Source: an uncultured Atopobiaceae bacterium
GTDB lineage: Bacteria > Actinomycetota > Coriobacteriia > Coriobacteriales > Atopobiaceae
Reading direction: 5' to 3'
DNA: 64,000 nucleotides
Assembly: GCA_944322145.1 (NCBI GenBank)
Contig: CALUNW010000004.1
Location: 124,001 to 188,000, forward strand
Shown one piece after another: positions 29,000 to 37,384 of this stretch (the stretch's first letter is position 1; each line of letters opens with the position of its first letter). A model generated the notes under the pieces. The model saw only the letters and a program-made list of their open reading frames with translations. It was not told where the DNA came from and did no database searches. The position numbers and the translations under genes are program-made.

Positions 29000-30723
29000 T
29001 AGTGGATCGACCAGGCGTGGTGGTCGGTGTGGAGCAGCTCCTCGGCGCGCTCGGAGAGCGGCTCGCCCAGGTAGTCGCGATAGATTGCCTGGATGGCAGG
29101 GTTCTCGTAGGAGTTGCGCAGCTTGGCCTTGCGGTCGAGGCCCCAGAGGACGTCGCCGCGGACGGCCGCGAGCTCCTCGCCGTCGTGGATGGGCTGGCCT
29201 CCGCCGCCCGCGCAGCCGCCCGGGCAGGCCATGACCTCGACAAAGTCGTACTCGACCGCGCCCTCGGCGATGGCGTCGAGCAGGAAGGCGGTGTTGGCGA
29301 GGCCGTGGACCACCGCGACGCGCACCGGGGTGCCCGCCAGGTCGAAGGTGGCCTCCTTCCAGCCGTCCAGGCCGCGGACCTCGGAGAAGGCGTCGGGCTG
29401 CGGGGTCTCGCCGGTGACCACGTGGTAGGCGGTGCGCAGCGCTGCCTCCATGACGCCGCCCGTGGCGCCGAAGATGACGCCCGCGCCCGTGGAGGTGCCC
29501 AGCGGGTCGTCGAACTTCTCGTCGGGCAGGGTGGTGGCGTCGATGTGCTCGGCGCGGATCATGCGGTCGACCTCGCGCGTGGTGAGCGAGACGTCGACGT
29601 CGGGGTCGCCGCAGGCGTCGTTCATGACGGGAATGGCGACCTCGTGCTTCTTGGCAACGCACGGCATGATCTCCACGCAGAAGATGTTCTTGGGGTCGAT
29701 GCCCTTGAGCTCGGCGAAGTAGCTCTTGGTGACGGCGCCGAACATCTGGCCCGGCGACTTGGAGGTGGAGAGCTGGTCGGTGAGCTCGGGGCGCACGGCC
29801 TTGACGTAGCGCACCCAGCCCGGGCAGCAGGAGGTGAACATCGGGAAGGTGCTCTCCTCGCGGTGCGCGAGCTTGTGCAGCAGCTCGGTGCCCTCCTCCA
29901 TGATGGTGAGGTCGGCCGAGAAGTTCGTGTCAAAGATGTAGTCCACGCCCATGCGGCGCAGCGCGGCGACCAGGCGGCCCACCGTGGCGTCGGCGCGGTC
30001 GAGGCCGAGGCTCTCGCCCCAGGCGGCGCGCACGGCCGGCGCGATCTGCACCACGACGACCTTCTCGGGGTCGGCGAGCGCGTCGAAGACGAGCTGGGTG
30101 TCGTCGCGCTCGCGCAGCGCGCCCGTCGGGCAGTGCGTGATGCACTGGCCGCAGAGGGTGCAGTCGGACTCGCGGATGTCCTGGCCGCCGCGGACGTTCA
30201 CGCTCGTGTGCGTGGCGCGGTTGGCGAGGTCCCACACGCCGAGGCCCTGGATCTTCTCGCACACCTGGATGCAGCGCAGGCAGTTGACGCACTTGTCGTT
30301 GTTGCGGATGAGCGGGAAGGACTTGTCCCACGGGTCGTGCATGAGGCGCTTCTCGTAGGGCAGGTCGGAGATGCCCAGGTCGTTGGCAAGCGTCTGCAGG
30401 GTGCAGTTGCCGGAGCGCACGCAGCTCGTGCACTCGGAGTCGTGCGTGGCGAGCAGCAGCTCCATGTTCATGCGGCGCGCCACGCGGACCTTGGGGCTGT
30501 TGGTGTGCACGACCATGCCCTCGAGCACCGTGTTGTTGCACGCGGCGACGAGCTGGTCGATGCCCTCGACCTCGACCACGCAGACGCGGCAGGCGCCGAT
30601 CTCGTTGAGGTCCTTGAGGTAGCACAGCGTCGGGATCTTGATGCCCAGCTGGGCGGCGGCGTCGAGGATGGACGTACCCTCGGGAACGCTGACGGCGCGG
30701 CCGTCGATAGTGAGGTTTACCAC
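28999..30723 (-). CDS. Group A [FeFe] hydrogenase
   Basis: A 574-aa catalytic hydrogenase. An N-terminal 2Fe-2S ferredoxin domain (CYLKDLNEIGACRVC), a His/Cys cluster segment (HDSECTSCVRSGNC), and two 4Fe-4S motifs (CVNCLRCIQVC, CTLCGQCITHC) lead to the H-cluster domain. Its three motifs are TSCCPGW, MPCVAKKHE and EVMACPGGCAGGGGQP, followed by the small-subunit-like tail (YRDYLGEPLSERAEELLHTDH). It starts at GTG (30723), overlapping the stop of the upstream gene. With that partner it probably couples NAD(P)H and ferredoxin oxidation to H2 formation. Electron bifurcation is inferred. Confidence 0.95.
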   Translation of the reverse strand: MVNLTIDGRAVSVPEGTSILDAAAQLGIKIPTLCYLKDLNEIGACRVCVVEVEGIDQLVAACNNTVLEGMVVHTNSPKVRVARRMNMELLLATHDSECTSCVRSGNCTLQTLANDLGISDLPYEKRLMHDPWDKSFPLIRNNDKCVNCLRCIQVCEKIQGLGVWDLANRATHTSVNVRGGQDIRESDCTLCGQCITHCPTGALRERDDTQLVFDALADPEKVVVVQIAPAVRAAWGESLGLDRADATVGRLVAALRRMGVDYIFDTNFSADLTIMEEGTELLHKLAHREESTFPMFTSCCPGWVRYVKAVRPELTDQLSTSKSPGQMFGAVTKSYFAELKGIDPKNIFCVEIMPCVAKKHEVAIPVMNDACGDPDVDVSLTTREVDRMIRAEHIDATTLPDEKFDDPLGTSTGAGVIFGATGGVMEAALRTAYHVVTGETPQPDAFSEVRGLDGWKEATFDLAGTPVRVAVVHGLANTAFLLDAIAEGAVEYDFVEVMACPGGCAGGGGQPIHDGEELAAVRGDVLWGLDRKAKLRNSYENPAIQAIYRDYLGEPLSERAEELLHTDHHAWSIH

Positions 30724-32543
30724 TGCTCGATCCTCCCCCCGCGGAACGCACCAAAGCCAAAGTGGTCGCAGCGCAGGCAGCGGGACGCCTCCTGGTGCGC
30801 CTCCTGGTCGGTGAGGCCGTTCTCGACGATGTCAAAGTCATTGATGCGATCGGACGCCTCGCGCTCGCGCATCTCGCAGCGCGCGCAGCTGATCTTGCCC
30901 TTGAACTGCACCGGGGGCAGCTCGACGTCGAGCTCGATCTTGTGGTTGTAGCCGAGGTAGTTGTCGATGTTGCCCGCGGCGACCTTGCCCGCGTTGATGG
31001 CGCGGATGACGGTGGCCGGGCCGCTCTGGCAGTCGCCGCCGGAGAACAGGCCCTCCTGGCCCACGACGGCTCCGTCGGGGTCGGTGACGATGCGGCCCCA
31101 CTTGGTGGGGACGCCCTGCTCCTCGAAGGTGGCGGAGTCGATGTCCTGGCCGATGGCCACGATCACGCGGTCGCACGGGACCACGACGTCGCCGCCGTCC
31201 GCCGGGCGCGGCGCGGGACGGCCGCGCTTGAGCCCGCCGATGATCTGGGGCTCCACCTTGAGGCCGGCGACGTGGCCTCTCTCGTCCACGACGACCTCCT
31301 TGGGCGCGTGCAGGTCCATGACCTCGCAGCCCTCGGCCTCGGCGCCGGCGATCTCCTCGTCCTGCGCCGTCATGTCGGCGACGCGGCGGCGGTAGGCGAT
31401 GATGACCTTCTTGGCGCCCAGGCGCACGGAGGTGCGGGCCACGTCCATGGCCACGTTGCCACCGCCGACCACGGTGACCGTGAGGCCGGTGAAGTCGGGC
31501 GGGTTGTCGTCGCCCATGTCGCGCAGGAGCTGGACGGCGGACATGACGCCCTCGGCGTCCTCGCCCGGCAGGCCCAGCTTCTTGTCCGCGTGCGCGCCGA
31601 TGGCGAGGTAGACGGCGTCGTACTCCTCGCGCAGGCGGGCGAGCTCGTCGCCGTCGACGCTGTGGTTCAACTCGGTCTCGATGCCGCAGTCGAGCAGCCA
31701 CTGGATCTCGGAGTCGAGCTGCTCGCGCGGCAGGCGGTAGTTGGGGATGCCGTAACGCAGCATGCCGCCGAGGTGCTGGCGCTGCTCGAAGATCTTGACG
31801 CTGTGGCCCATGAGCGTGAGGTAGTACGCGCAGGACAGGCCTGCCGGGCCGCCGCCGACAACGGCGACGCGCTTCTTGGTGGGGGCCTTGATGATGGGCT
31901 TGTAGTCGCCCGCGTGCTCCACGGCGTAGCGCTTGAGGCCGCGGATGTTCATCGGGTCGTCGACCATGCCGCGGCGGCAGTGCATCTCGCAGGGGTGCTC
32001 GCAGACCAGGCCGCAGACCAGCGGAAGCGGGTTGTCCTTGCGGATGAGGCGCACCGCCTCGGTGTAGCGGCCGGCCTCCACGAGCGCGATGTAGCCGGGG
32101 ATGTCCACGCCGGCCGGGCAGCCCGAGACGCAGGGCACGGTCTGGTGCTGCGCGAAGCCGCACGCGTGCTTCTGCACGTGGTGCTCGAAGTCGTCGCGGA
32201 AGCCGCGGATGGCCATGAGGGCCACCTCGCCGGCCTCGTAGCCGATCGCACAGTCGCTCGACAGGTACACCGTGCGGGCGGTGGACTCGATGAGGTCGAG
32301 CGTCTCCATCGTGGCGCGGTTGTTGAGTACGTCGTTGAACAGGTGGCGCAGCATGCGCAGGCCGTTCCTACACGGCGTGCACTTGCCGCAGCTCTGCGTC
32401 GCGCACATGGCCACGTACGAGGCCGTGAACTCGACGGGGCACGGAGCGAGCGAGCTCACCGAGAGGCGCTTCTCGAGCATCTCGTGCATGCTCGACATGA
32501 TCGCCTGAGACTCGCTCTGCTCCATGACGTGCATTCTTGCCAT
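30717..32543 (-). CDS. NuoF C-terminal / GltD-like diaphorase subunit of the hydrogenase
   Basis: A 608-aa flavoprotein. Residues about 30-110 match only the C-terminal 4Fe-4S part of NuoF/HydB (CGKCTPCRNGLRML); the NuoF FMN/NADH domain is missing. Then comes a complete GltD/NfnB-like module: Cys-rich helical domain (PCVSGCPAGVDIPGY, CGLVCEHPCEMHCRRG), FAD motif AVVGGGPAGLSCAYYL, NAD(P) motif VTVVGGGNVAMDVART, and IGQDID...GLFSGGD near the end. A last Cys cluster (CARCEMRE, ASRCLRC) closes it. It would pass NAD(P)H electrons to the hydrogenase. The ATG at 32543 follows AGGAGAGG. Confidence 0.85.
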   Translation of the reverse strand: MARMHVMEQSESQAIMSSMHEMLEKRLSVSSLAPCPVEFTASYVAMCATQSCGKCTPCRNGLRMLRHLFNDVLNNRATMETLDLIESTARTVYLSSDCAIGYEAGEVALMAIRGFRDDFEHHVQKHACGFAQHQTVPCVSGCPAGVDIPGYIALVEAGRYTEAVRLIRKDNPLPLVCGLVCEHPCEMHCRRGMVDDPMNIRGLKRYAVEHAGDYKPIIKAPTKKRVAVVGGGPAGLSCAYYLTLMGHSVKIFEQRQHLGGMLRYGIPNYRLPREQLDSEIQWLLDCGIETELNHSVDGDELARLREEYDAVYLAIGAHADKKLGLPGEDAEGVMSAVQLLRDMGDDNPPDFTGLTVTVVGGGNVAMDVARTSVRLGAKKVIIAYRRRVADMTAQDEEIAGAEAEGCEVMDLHAPKEVVVDERGHVAGLKVEPQIIGGLKRGRPAPRPADGGDVVVPCDRVIVAIGQDIDSATFEEQGVPTKWGRIVTDPDGAVVGQEGLFSGGDCQSGPATVIRAINAGKVAAGNIDNYLGYNHKIELDVELPPVQFKGKISCARCEMREREASDRINDFDIVENGLTDQEAHQEASRCLRCDHFGFGAFRGGRIEQW

Positions 32544-32624
32544 AGGCCCTCTCCTTGCACTTCTGGAGTCTATTGCGTGCCACGGCCCCCTCGGCCGCGG
32601 CATAGTCAGTTAAAGATATCGGAC

Positions 32625-32646
32625 ATATTTCCAGAAAGTGTCAGGC
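32625..32646 (-). promoter_or_regulatory. Candidate operator shared by hydrogenase and ldh upstream regions
   Basis: On the minus strand GCCTGACACTTTCTGGAAAT lies about 85 bp upstream of the hydrogenase operon. It contains the dyad TTTC-TG-GAAA and a CTGACA that could serve as a -35. The same block with four mismatches over 22 nt occurs upstream of ldh (60055-60076). Confidence 0.45.
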
Positions 32647-32841
32647 ATTCGGCGAGAAGGACCTGGGGCCGGCGAGCGGTCTGTGATGCAACAGGCAGGA
32701 CACACGGAGCGCGCCCGCGTGCCTAGCCCCGTTTGCGCAACAAAACCAGCCGACGGCCGATGGGACGGCAGACAGCTGACACGTGGCTGAAAAAAGTCTG
32801 AGAAGGTACTGTCACGCAGCGCGCCGTCAAAGGAGATCCCC

Positions 32842-33966
32842 ATGAAAAGAAGTGCCCTGCGGGCCGCAATCGGGTCGGTCTGCCTCGCAATCGCCCTCGT
32901 CTGTGGGCTGGTGCTCTCCGGATGCTCGAAGGAGCCAAGCGCCGAGGAGCTCATTCGCCAAGACATCTCCGACACGCTCGACAGGATAAAAGATCTCGAC
33001 GACGCCACCGTCGAGGAGCTCAAGGAGTCGATGGACACGACCTCGCTTGAGTCGTACGGCATTGACGCCGAGAAGCTCATCAGGTCCATGGTCGACGGCT
33101 TCGACTACACAATCGGCACTGTGACCGTCGACGAGGACGCGGGTGCCGCCACCGCGGAGCTCGCCGTCACCTCCAAATCGATGGCCGAGCTCTACGGGTC
33201 GATAGGCGACATGATCTCCGAGCTTCTGAGCGGCCCCGACATGCTTGAGCTCATCACCAACGAAGATGCGCTTAACCAGCGGACCGGCGAGCTGATTATG
33301 GAAGCCGTGGCGGCAATCGAGCCCTCTGAGAAGCAGATCGAGCTCGAATACGCAAAGGGAGATGACGGCTGGGAGCTCGAAGGAGGGTCGGGAGCCGAGC
33401 TCGCCCAGATTTTCGTGGGTGACACCTCCGCACTCGCGAACGGCCTTGACGAGACGGAGCCTCAGGCAGACGAGCCGGAAGCCAACGAGCCACAGGCCAA
33501 CACGCCGCAGACAGACACCAACGCCGCGTCTGGCGTCACTGTGAGCCAACAGAACGCGCTCGAGAGCGCGCAGAGCTACCTCAAGTTCTCGCACTTTTCC
33601 TACACGGGACTCATCGGCCAGCTCGAGTACGAGGAGTTCTCCACCGAGGACGCAACGTGGGCCGCGGACAACTGCGGCGCTGACTGGAACGAGCAGGCCC
33701 TCGGAAGCGCGCGGGACTACCTCGAATTCTCGGCGTTCTCCTACACCGGCCTCATCGGTCAGCTCGAGTACGAGGGGTTCACTTCCGAGCAGGCGACCTA
33801 CGCCGCGGACAACTGCGGAGCGGACTGGAACGAGCAGGCTGCCAAGTCTGCGCAGAGCTACCTCGACTTCAGCTCCTTCTCGCGCAACGGGCTGATCGAG
33901 CAGCTCGAGTACGAGGGGTTCACTTCCGAGCAGGCGACCTATGGGGTTGACGCTGTCGGGCTGTAG
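32842..33966 (+). CDS. Ltp-family lipoprotein with three C-terminal repeats
   Basis: A 374-aa secreted lipoprotein: signal peptide with lipobox LSGC (Cys28), an alpha/beta domain (30-190), an acidic Pro/Gln/Asn linker (200-235), then three Ltp repeats (239-285, 287-332, 334-374) of the pattern ALxSAxxYLxFxxFSxxGLI. The third repeat ends early (YGVDAVGL instead of YAADNCGADWNEQ). Ltp proteins of lactococcal and streptococcal phages block superinfecting DNA entry; a similar role here is only a possibility. AAAGGAGA precedes the ATG. The spacer 32544-32841 has no gene but holds one CGAGAAGGAC word. Confidence 0.82.
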   Translation: MKRSALRAAIGSVCLAIALVCGLVLSGCSKEPSAEELIRQDISDTLDRIKDLDDATVEELKESMDTTSLESYGIDAEKLIRSMVDGFDYTIGTVTVDEDAGAATAELAVTSKSMAELYGSIGDMISELLSGPDMLELITNEDALNQRTGELIMEAVAAIEPSEKQIELEYAKGDDGWELEGGSGAELAQIFVGDTSALANGLDETEPQADEPEANEPQANTPQTDTNAASGVTVSQQNALESAQSYLKFSHFSYTGLIGQLEYEEFSTEDATWAADNCGADWNEQALGSARDYLEFSAFSYTGLIGQLEYEGFTSEQATYAADNCGADWNEQAAKSAQSYLDFSSFSRNGLIEQLEYEGFTSEQATYGVDAVGL

Positions 33967-34026
33967 CCTCGTAGCCTCTCGTCCGCGAATCCTCGCCTCA
34001 TCGGAACCCAGGCGAAGAGATATTCC

Positions 34027-34073
34027 TAGGTGATGATCCAAAAGGGGTCTGTCCCCTTTTGGATCATCACCTA
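34027..34073. repeat. 21-bp perfect palindrome including the metH stop codon
   Basis: Arms 34027-34047 and 34053-34073 pair perfectly around TCTGT. The outermost three bases are the metH stop codon (TAG on the minus strand). The core AAAAGGGGTCTGTCCCC is shared with 28971-28999. It probably terminates the methionine operon. Confidence 0.9.
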
Positions 34074-36503
34074 TCCGAGAACCTCGCTGGCGATGCGGGC
34101 GGTCTCGGTGGCGTCCTTGGCGTAGAAGTCCGCGCCGACCATCTGCGCGTACTCGGGCGTGAGCACGGCACCGCCCACCACGACCTTGCACCAGGGCGCG
34201 CGCTCGCGCAAAAGCTCGATGGTCTCCGCCATTGCGGGCACCGTCGTGGTCATGAGCGCCGAGAGCCCTGCCAGGCGCACGTGGCGCTCCTCGACGGTGC
34301 GGACCACGACCTCCGGGTCAACGTCGCGTCCGAGGTCGATCACGTCGAAGCCGTAGTTCTCCAGCAGCATGCGCACGATGTTCTTCCCGATGTCGTGGAT
34401 GTCGCCCTTGACCGTGCACACCACGACCTCGCCCTTGCCCGCCGCGGCGGCGTCTCCCGGCGCGGCGGCGGCGCGCACGACCTCGAAGCCCGCCTTGGCC
34501 GCCTCGGCGGATGCCATGAGCTGCGGCAGGAAGAAGGAGCCGTCCTCAAAGCGGCGCCCCACCTCGTCAAGCGCCGGCACCAGCACCTCGTTGATGGAGA
34601 AGAGCGCGTCGTGGCCGAGAAGGACCTCGGCCATGGCCTCCCCCATGGGCTCCGAGCGACCGTCGAGCACAAGGGCCCGGGCGCGCTCGACCGGATCGGC
34701 CGGCAGCCCGGCGGCAGGCGCGGGGACCGCGTCCTTCTCGCCCGCCGGGGACGGCGCCGCACCCGGCGCGTCGCTGCGGTCGGCGTAGTGCTCCACGTAG
34801 AAGCGGGCCTGCTCGTCCTCGCCGGAGAGCACGCGCCAGGAGTCCACGACGTCCATCATGCGGCGCACGCCCGGGTTGATGATCGCGAGGTCGAGCCCGG
34901 CGCCGAGCGCCGCCGCCAGGAACGTGGCGTTGAGCAGCGGACGGAAGGGCAGGCCAAAACTGATGTTGGAGACGCCGAGGACCGTGCGCACGCCGGGCAG
35001 CTCGGACTTGACGGCGCGGATGGCGTCGAGGATCGCCCGCGGCGCCGTCTGGTCCGTGGACGCCGCCATGGCCAGGCAGTCGATCGCCACGTCATGGCGC
35101 GGGATGCCGGCGGCGTCGGTGGCCGCCACGATCTTGCGCGCCACGGCGAGGCGACCCTCCGCGGTGGCGGGGATGCCGTCCTCGTCAAGCGTGAGGCCCA
35201 CGAGCGCGCAGCCGTAGCGCGCGGCGATGGGCACCACGGCGGCGAGCGAGGCGGCCTTGCCGTTGACGGAGTTGATGAGCGCCTTGCCGGGGTAGCTGCG
35301 CACGGCCGCCTCCACGACGGCAGGATCGGAGGAGTCTATCTGCAGCGGCAGCGTGGTCACCGAGAGGAGCTCGGAGACGAGGCGGCACATGACGGCGCGC
35401 TCGTCGATCTCCGGCAGGCCGGCGTTGACGTCGAGGACCTGGGCGCCGGAGCGCTCCTGGGCCATGGCCTCGGCGATGACGTGGTCGTGGTTGCCCGAGC
35501 GCAGCGCCTCCTTCATCTTGCGCTTGCCCGTGGGGTTGATGCGCTCGCCGATGACGCCCACCTGGCCGGGCGCGAGCGCGACGAGCCTCTGCGGGCCCGC
35601 GACGGCAAAGCAGTTGCGCAGGGCGCGCGGGGCCGGGCGACGCCCCGCGAGCAGGGAACGCTCGGCAGCTATGTGGGCGGGCGTGGTGCCACAGCATCCG
35701 CCCACGATGGTGACGCCCGCGTCGAGCATGCCCGCCACCGCGGCGGCGTACTCCTCGGGCCCCACGTCGTAGCGGGTCTCGCCGCCCTCCACGCGCGGCA
35801 GGCCGGCGTTTGCCTGGGCCATCACCGGGCAGCTCGCCCACGGCAGCATGCGCTCCACGAGCGGCGCCACGTCGCGCGGGCCGAGCGAGCAGTTGATGCC
35901 CACGGCGTCGGCGCCGAGCGCGGAGAGAGTGACGGCCGCGACCTCGGGCGTGGTGCCCAGGAACGTGCGGCCGTCCTCCTGGAAGGTCATGGTGACGAGG
36001 ACGGGCAGGTCGGAGTTCTCTCGCACCGCGAGCAGCGCCGCCTTGGCCTCCGCGAGGTCCGCCATGGTCTCGATCACGAAGAGGTCCGCACCCGCCGCGT
36101 CCGCGGCGCGCGCCTGGCGGGCAAAGAGCTCGTAGGCGTCGTCGAAGGCGAGCGTGCCCATGGGCTCGAGCAGCTGCCCGGTGGGCCCGATGTCCGCCGC
36201 CACGTAGCGCGGGCGCGCGGCGCGGGCGCAGGCGACGGCCGCCGAGAAGACCTCCTCGACGCTCGCGGCGTCGCCGAGCTTTGCCGCGTTGGCGCCGAAG
36301 GTGTTGGTGGTGACCACGTCCGCGCCGGCCGCCACGTAGGCGGCATGGACCGCGGTGATCTGGTCCGGGGCGCTCAGGCACAGCAGCTCCGGCAGCTCGC
36401 CGGCAGCAAGCCCCCGCTCCTGCAGCTGCGTCCCCATGGCGCCGTCAAAGAGCAGGAAGCCGTCGCCCGCGAGGGCTGCGGCAAGGGTGTCGTCGTGGGT
36501 CAT
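34071..36503 (-). CDS. metH: Cobalamin-dependent methionine synthase lacking the activation domain
   Basis: An 810-aa enzyme that methylates homocysteine using methyl-tetrahydrofolate through cobalamin. Domain order: homocysteine-binding with Zn cysteines (GINCSLGP, GGCCGTTP), methyl-folate-binding (GERINPTGKRKM, LDVNAGLPEIDE), cap (VLLGHDALFSINEVLVPALD), and B12-binding with DIHDIGKNIV. The C-terminal SAM-binding reactivation domain is absent but is supplied by the next gene upstream. The linker between folate and cap domains (PAGEKDAVPAPAAG) is encoded by a CGAGAAGGAC word. The ATG at 36503 follows GAGGAGG. Confidence 0.95.
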   Translation of the reverse strand: MTHDDTLAAALAGDGFLLFDGAMGTQLQERGLAAGELPELLCLSAPDQITAVHAAYVAAGADVVTTNTFGANAAKLGDAASVEEVFSAAVACARAARPRYVAADIGPTGQLLEPMGTLAFDDAYELFARQARAADAAGADLFVIETMADLAEAKAALLAVRENSDLPVLVTMTFQEDGRTFLGTTPEVAAVTLSALGADAVGINCSLGPRDVAPLVERMLPWASCPVMAQANAGLPRVEGGETRYDVGPEEYAAAVAGMLDAGVTIVGGCCGTTPAHIAAERSLLAGRRPAPRALRNCFAVAGPQRLVALAPGQVGVIGERINPTGKRKMKEALRSGNHDHVIAEAMAQERSGAQVLDVNAGLPEIDERAVMCRLVSELLSVTTLPLQIDSSDPAVVEAAVRSYPGKALINSVNGKAASLAAVVPIAARYGCALVGLTLDEDGIPATAEGRLAVARKIVAATDAAGIPRHDVAIDCLAMAASTDQTAPRAILDAIRAVKSELPGVRTVLGVSNISFGLPFRPLLNATFLAAALGAGLDLAIINPGVRRMMDVVDSWRVLSGEDEQARFYVEHYADRSDAPGAAPSPAGEKDAVPAPAAGLPADPVERARALVLDGRSEPMGEAMAEVLLGHDALFSINEVLVPALDEVGRRFEDGSFFLPQLMASAEAAKAGFEVVRAAAAPGDAAAAGKGEVVVCTVKGDIHDIGKNIVRMLLENYGFDVIDLGRDVDPEVVVRTVEERHVRLAGLSALMTTTVPAMAETIELLRERAPWCKVVVGGAVLTPEYAQMVGADFYAKDATETARIASEVLG

Positions 36504-36669
36504 GGGGCCTCCTCGGCCTTGGCGGAGAGTTCTTCTTACCCCATCGTAGCAGGGACGGGTTTCCGGCGCGTGACGGGTCGCCCGCGCGGTGCGGGAACGC
36601 GACGGCCTGGGGGCCGAAAACGTCACGTTGCCGCACCTCAGCCGGCGGACGCCGCGGCGGCGAGAAGGA

Positions 36670-37383
36670 CTACCCCCGGCAGGTGGAGCCCGCGCGCAGC
36701 AGCACGCAGAAGTCGCGGCAGGGACAGCCCGCGCAGCTGGCATGGGCCTCGGGACGCGGACGCTCGAAGAGGCCCACCACGGCGGTCACGCTCTTGGTGG
36801 GCGACATCAGCAGCGCCGGCGAGAGGCGTATGCCCAGCAGACGCCCCGCGTCGAGCGCGTCGAGAAGGACCGGCTGGGTGGAGAGCGGCAGGTCACCGTA
36901 GCCGGGCGAGAACCGCGTGCCGCAGAAGAGCCCCCGCTCGTGCGCCTCTGCGACGACGCTCGCCTCCGCCGCGTCCGCCGCGCGCTCCACGGCGGCCGTG
37001 CCGGCAGCGTCGAAGATCACCTGGGCCGTGGGGTCGGTGAGCGAGAGGCGCCGCAGCTCGGCCTCAGCGCCCATGCCCACGGTCACGGCGAGCACGCCCA
37101 CGGCCACGGCACCCTCCAGGTGCTCGGCGATCGAGCGCCCGGCGAGCTCAAGAGCGGTCCCGGAGAGGCGCAGCACGGGCACGCCGCCCTTCTCGCCCCG
37201 CCCCGCGACGCCGAAGACGCGCGTCACGCCCCGCGGCCGGCAGATCGCAAGGCAGTGCGCCACCACCTCGTCGATGCGCGCGTCGAGCTCCGGCGTCAGC
37301 GCCTGGCCGGCGTAGCCCAGATAGCGCAGCACCTCCCCGCGCTCGACGGAGCGGACGTCGTAGTCCTCGCGCGCGGACGCCAA
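36670..37383 (-). CDS. Methionine synthase activation-domain protein
   Basis: A 237-aa stand-alone version of the MetH reactivation domain, which uses SAM and an electron donor to rescue oxidised cob(II)alamin. Recognisable blocks are RYLGYAGQALTPELDARI, AVTVGMGAEAELRRLS, LFCGTRFSPGYGDLPLSTQ and SPTKSVTAVVGLFE, with a C-terminal Cys cluster (CAGCPCRDFC) that may hold Fe-S. It starts at TTG (37383) one base after the metF stop (TAG-C-TTG). It is co-transcribed with metF and metH, completing the split enzyme. The stop codon is directly followed by a GGCGAGAAGGAC word read on the plus strand. Confidence 0.88.
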   Translation of the reverse strand: MASAREDYDVRSVERGEVLRYLGYAGQALTPELDARIDEVVAHCLAICRPRGVTRVFGVAGRGEKGGVPVLRLSGTALELAGRSIAEHLEGAVAVGVLAVTVGMGAEAELRRLSLTDPTAQVIFDAAGTAAVERAADAAEASVVAEAHERGLFCGTRFSPGYGDLPLSTQPVLLDALDAGRLLGIRLSPALLMSPTKSVTAVVGLFERPRPEAHASCAGCPCRDFCVLLRAGSTCRG

Positions 37384-37384
37384 G

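Noticed and set aside
34027..34073. Cobalamin or SAM riboswitch associated with metH
   Set aside because: The structure is a simple palindrome at the 3' end of the gene; no riboswitch-like conserved blocks are visible upstream of metF or metH.
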